Assembly (NCBI GenBank): GCA_025774735.1
Contig: JALGZU010000553.1
Span: 1 to 5,384 of the forward strand
Direction: 5' to 3'
DNA length: 5,384 nt
From: a candidate division LCP-89 bacterium
GTDB taxonomy: Bacteria; Electryoneota; B3-LCP
The translations under genes and the position numbers were made by a program. Below are positions 5,301-5,384 of the stretch, one piece after another. Every line of letters starts with the position of its first letter. The stretch's first letter is position 1. The notes under the pieces were generated by a model. It made no database searches, was not told the origin of the DNA, and was given only the letters and a program-made list of their open reading frames with translations.

Positions 5301-5323
5301 ATCAACAGATCATTCATTATATT
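5295..5323 (+). promoter_or_regulatory. Strong sigma70 promoter of the gene starting at 5369
   Basis: A consensus -35 TTGACA (5295-5300) and TATATT (5318-5323, 5 of 6) have 17-base spacing. This is the best promoter in the window. An A/T tract (5265-5285) lies upstream. The leader is about 40 bases. Confidence 0.75.
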
Positions 5324-5368
5324 GTGGGAAACTGTTTAAATTTTTCTGTTAACAAGTGGAGGCTTGAC

Positions 5369-5384
5369 ATGAGGTATTCGATAC
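5369..5384 (+). CDS. Start of a further gene (runs off right edge)
   Basis: Only ATG plus four codons (MRYSI) are present. The start is supported by GGAGG at 5358-5362, six bases before the ATG, and by the strong promoter upstream. Its position after the same intergenic cassette suggests another secreted protein, but the visible residues are too few to show a signal peptide or family. Confidence 0.55.

Noticed and set aside
5126..5317. Minus-strand open frame containing GGHAGPPLQ
   Set aside because: It reads through the terminator hairpin, the reverse of the sorting module and the promoter. Such peptides are typical spurious products of GGGGC-hairpin repeats.

Overview
The window comes from a bacterium that exports proteins carrying a C-terminal 'PNPFNP'-type sorting module (type IX secretion-like, FlgD-Ig-like fold). 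This module is typical of the Fibrobacterota/Chlorobiota/Bacteroidota superphylum and of related uncultivated phyla such as Zixibacteria, KSB1, Marinimicrobia and Electryoneota. The promoters look like ordinary sigma70 -35/-10 boxes rather than the Bacteroidota type, so I lean to one of the non-Bacteroidota lineages. No rRNA, tRNA or taxonomic marker is present, so the phylum stays open.

Left part (1-645, minus strand): a MarR-family repressor gene is followed, 59 bases downstream, by the first 49 codons of a TolC-like outer-membrane efflux protein. Together they look like a repressor-led efflux operon that continues beyond the left edge. The repressor's likely promoter contains a 21-bp near-palindrome filling the -35/-10 spacer, a good candidate for autoregulation.

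Middle (646-924): a divergent regulatory region of about 280 bases. It holds the repressor promoter, a perfect 9-bp hairpin and the promoter for the rightward genes.

Right part (925-5384, plus strand): a row of separately transcribed genes for large secreted proteins. The first is an M1-family zinc metallopeptidase with a signal peptide, a beta-sandwich and a sorting module. It is broken into three reading frames. The second is a signal peptide plus a seven-repeat FG-GAP/VCBS calcium-binding beta-propeller, with the same beta-sandwich and nearly the same sorting module. It is broken by an apparent deletion of about 49 bases. Each is followed by a GC-rich hairpin terminator, an A-tract and a sigma70 promoter for the next gene. 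A third gene of the row starts at 5369.

The most notable features are the shared 3' module (about 87% identical DNA over 297 bases by hand count), the duplicated intergenic cassette, and three reading-frame breaks that all fall at domain junctions. The breaks may be assembly errors, gene decay or recombination between repeats. The sequence alone cannot decide, but the coding quality on both sides of each break is high.
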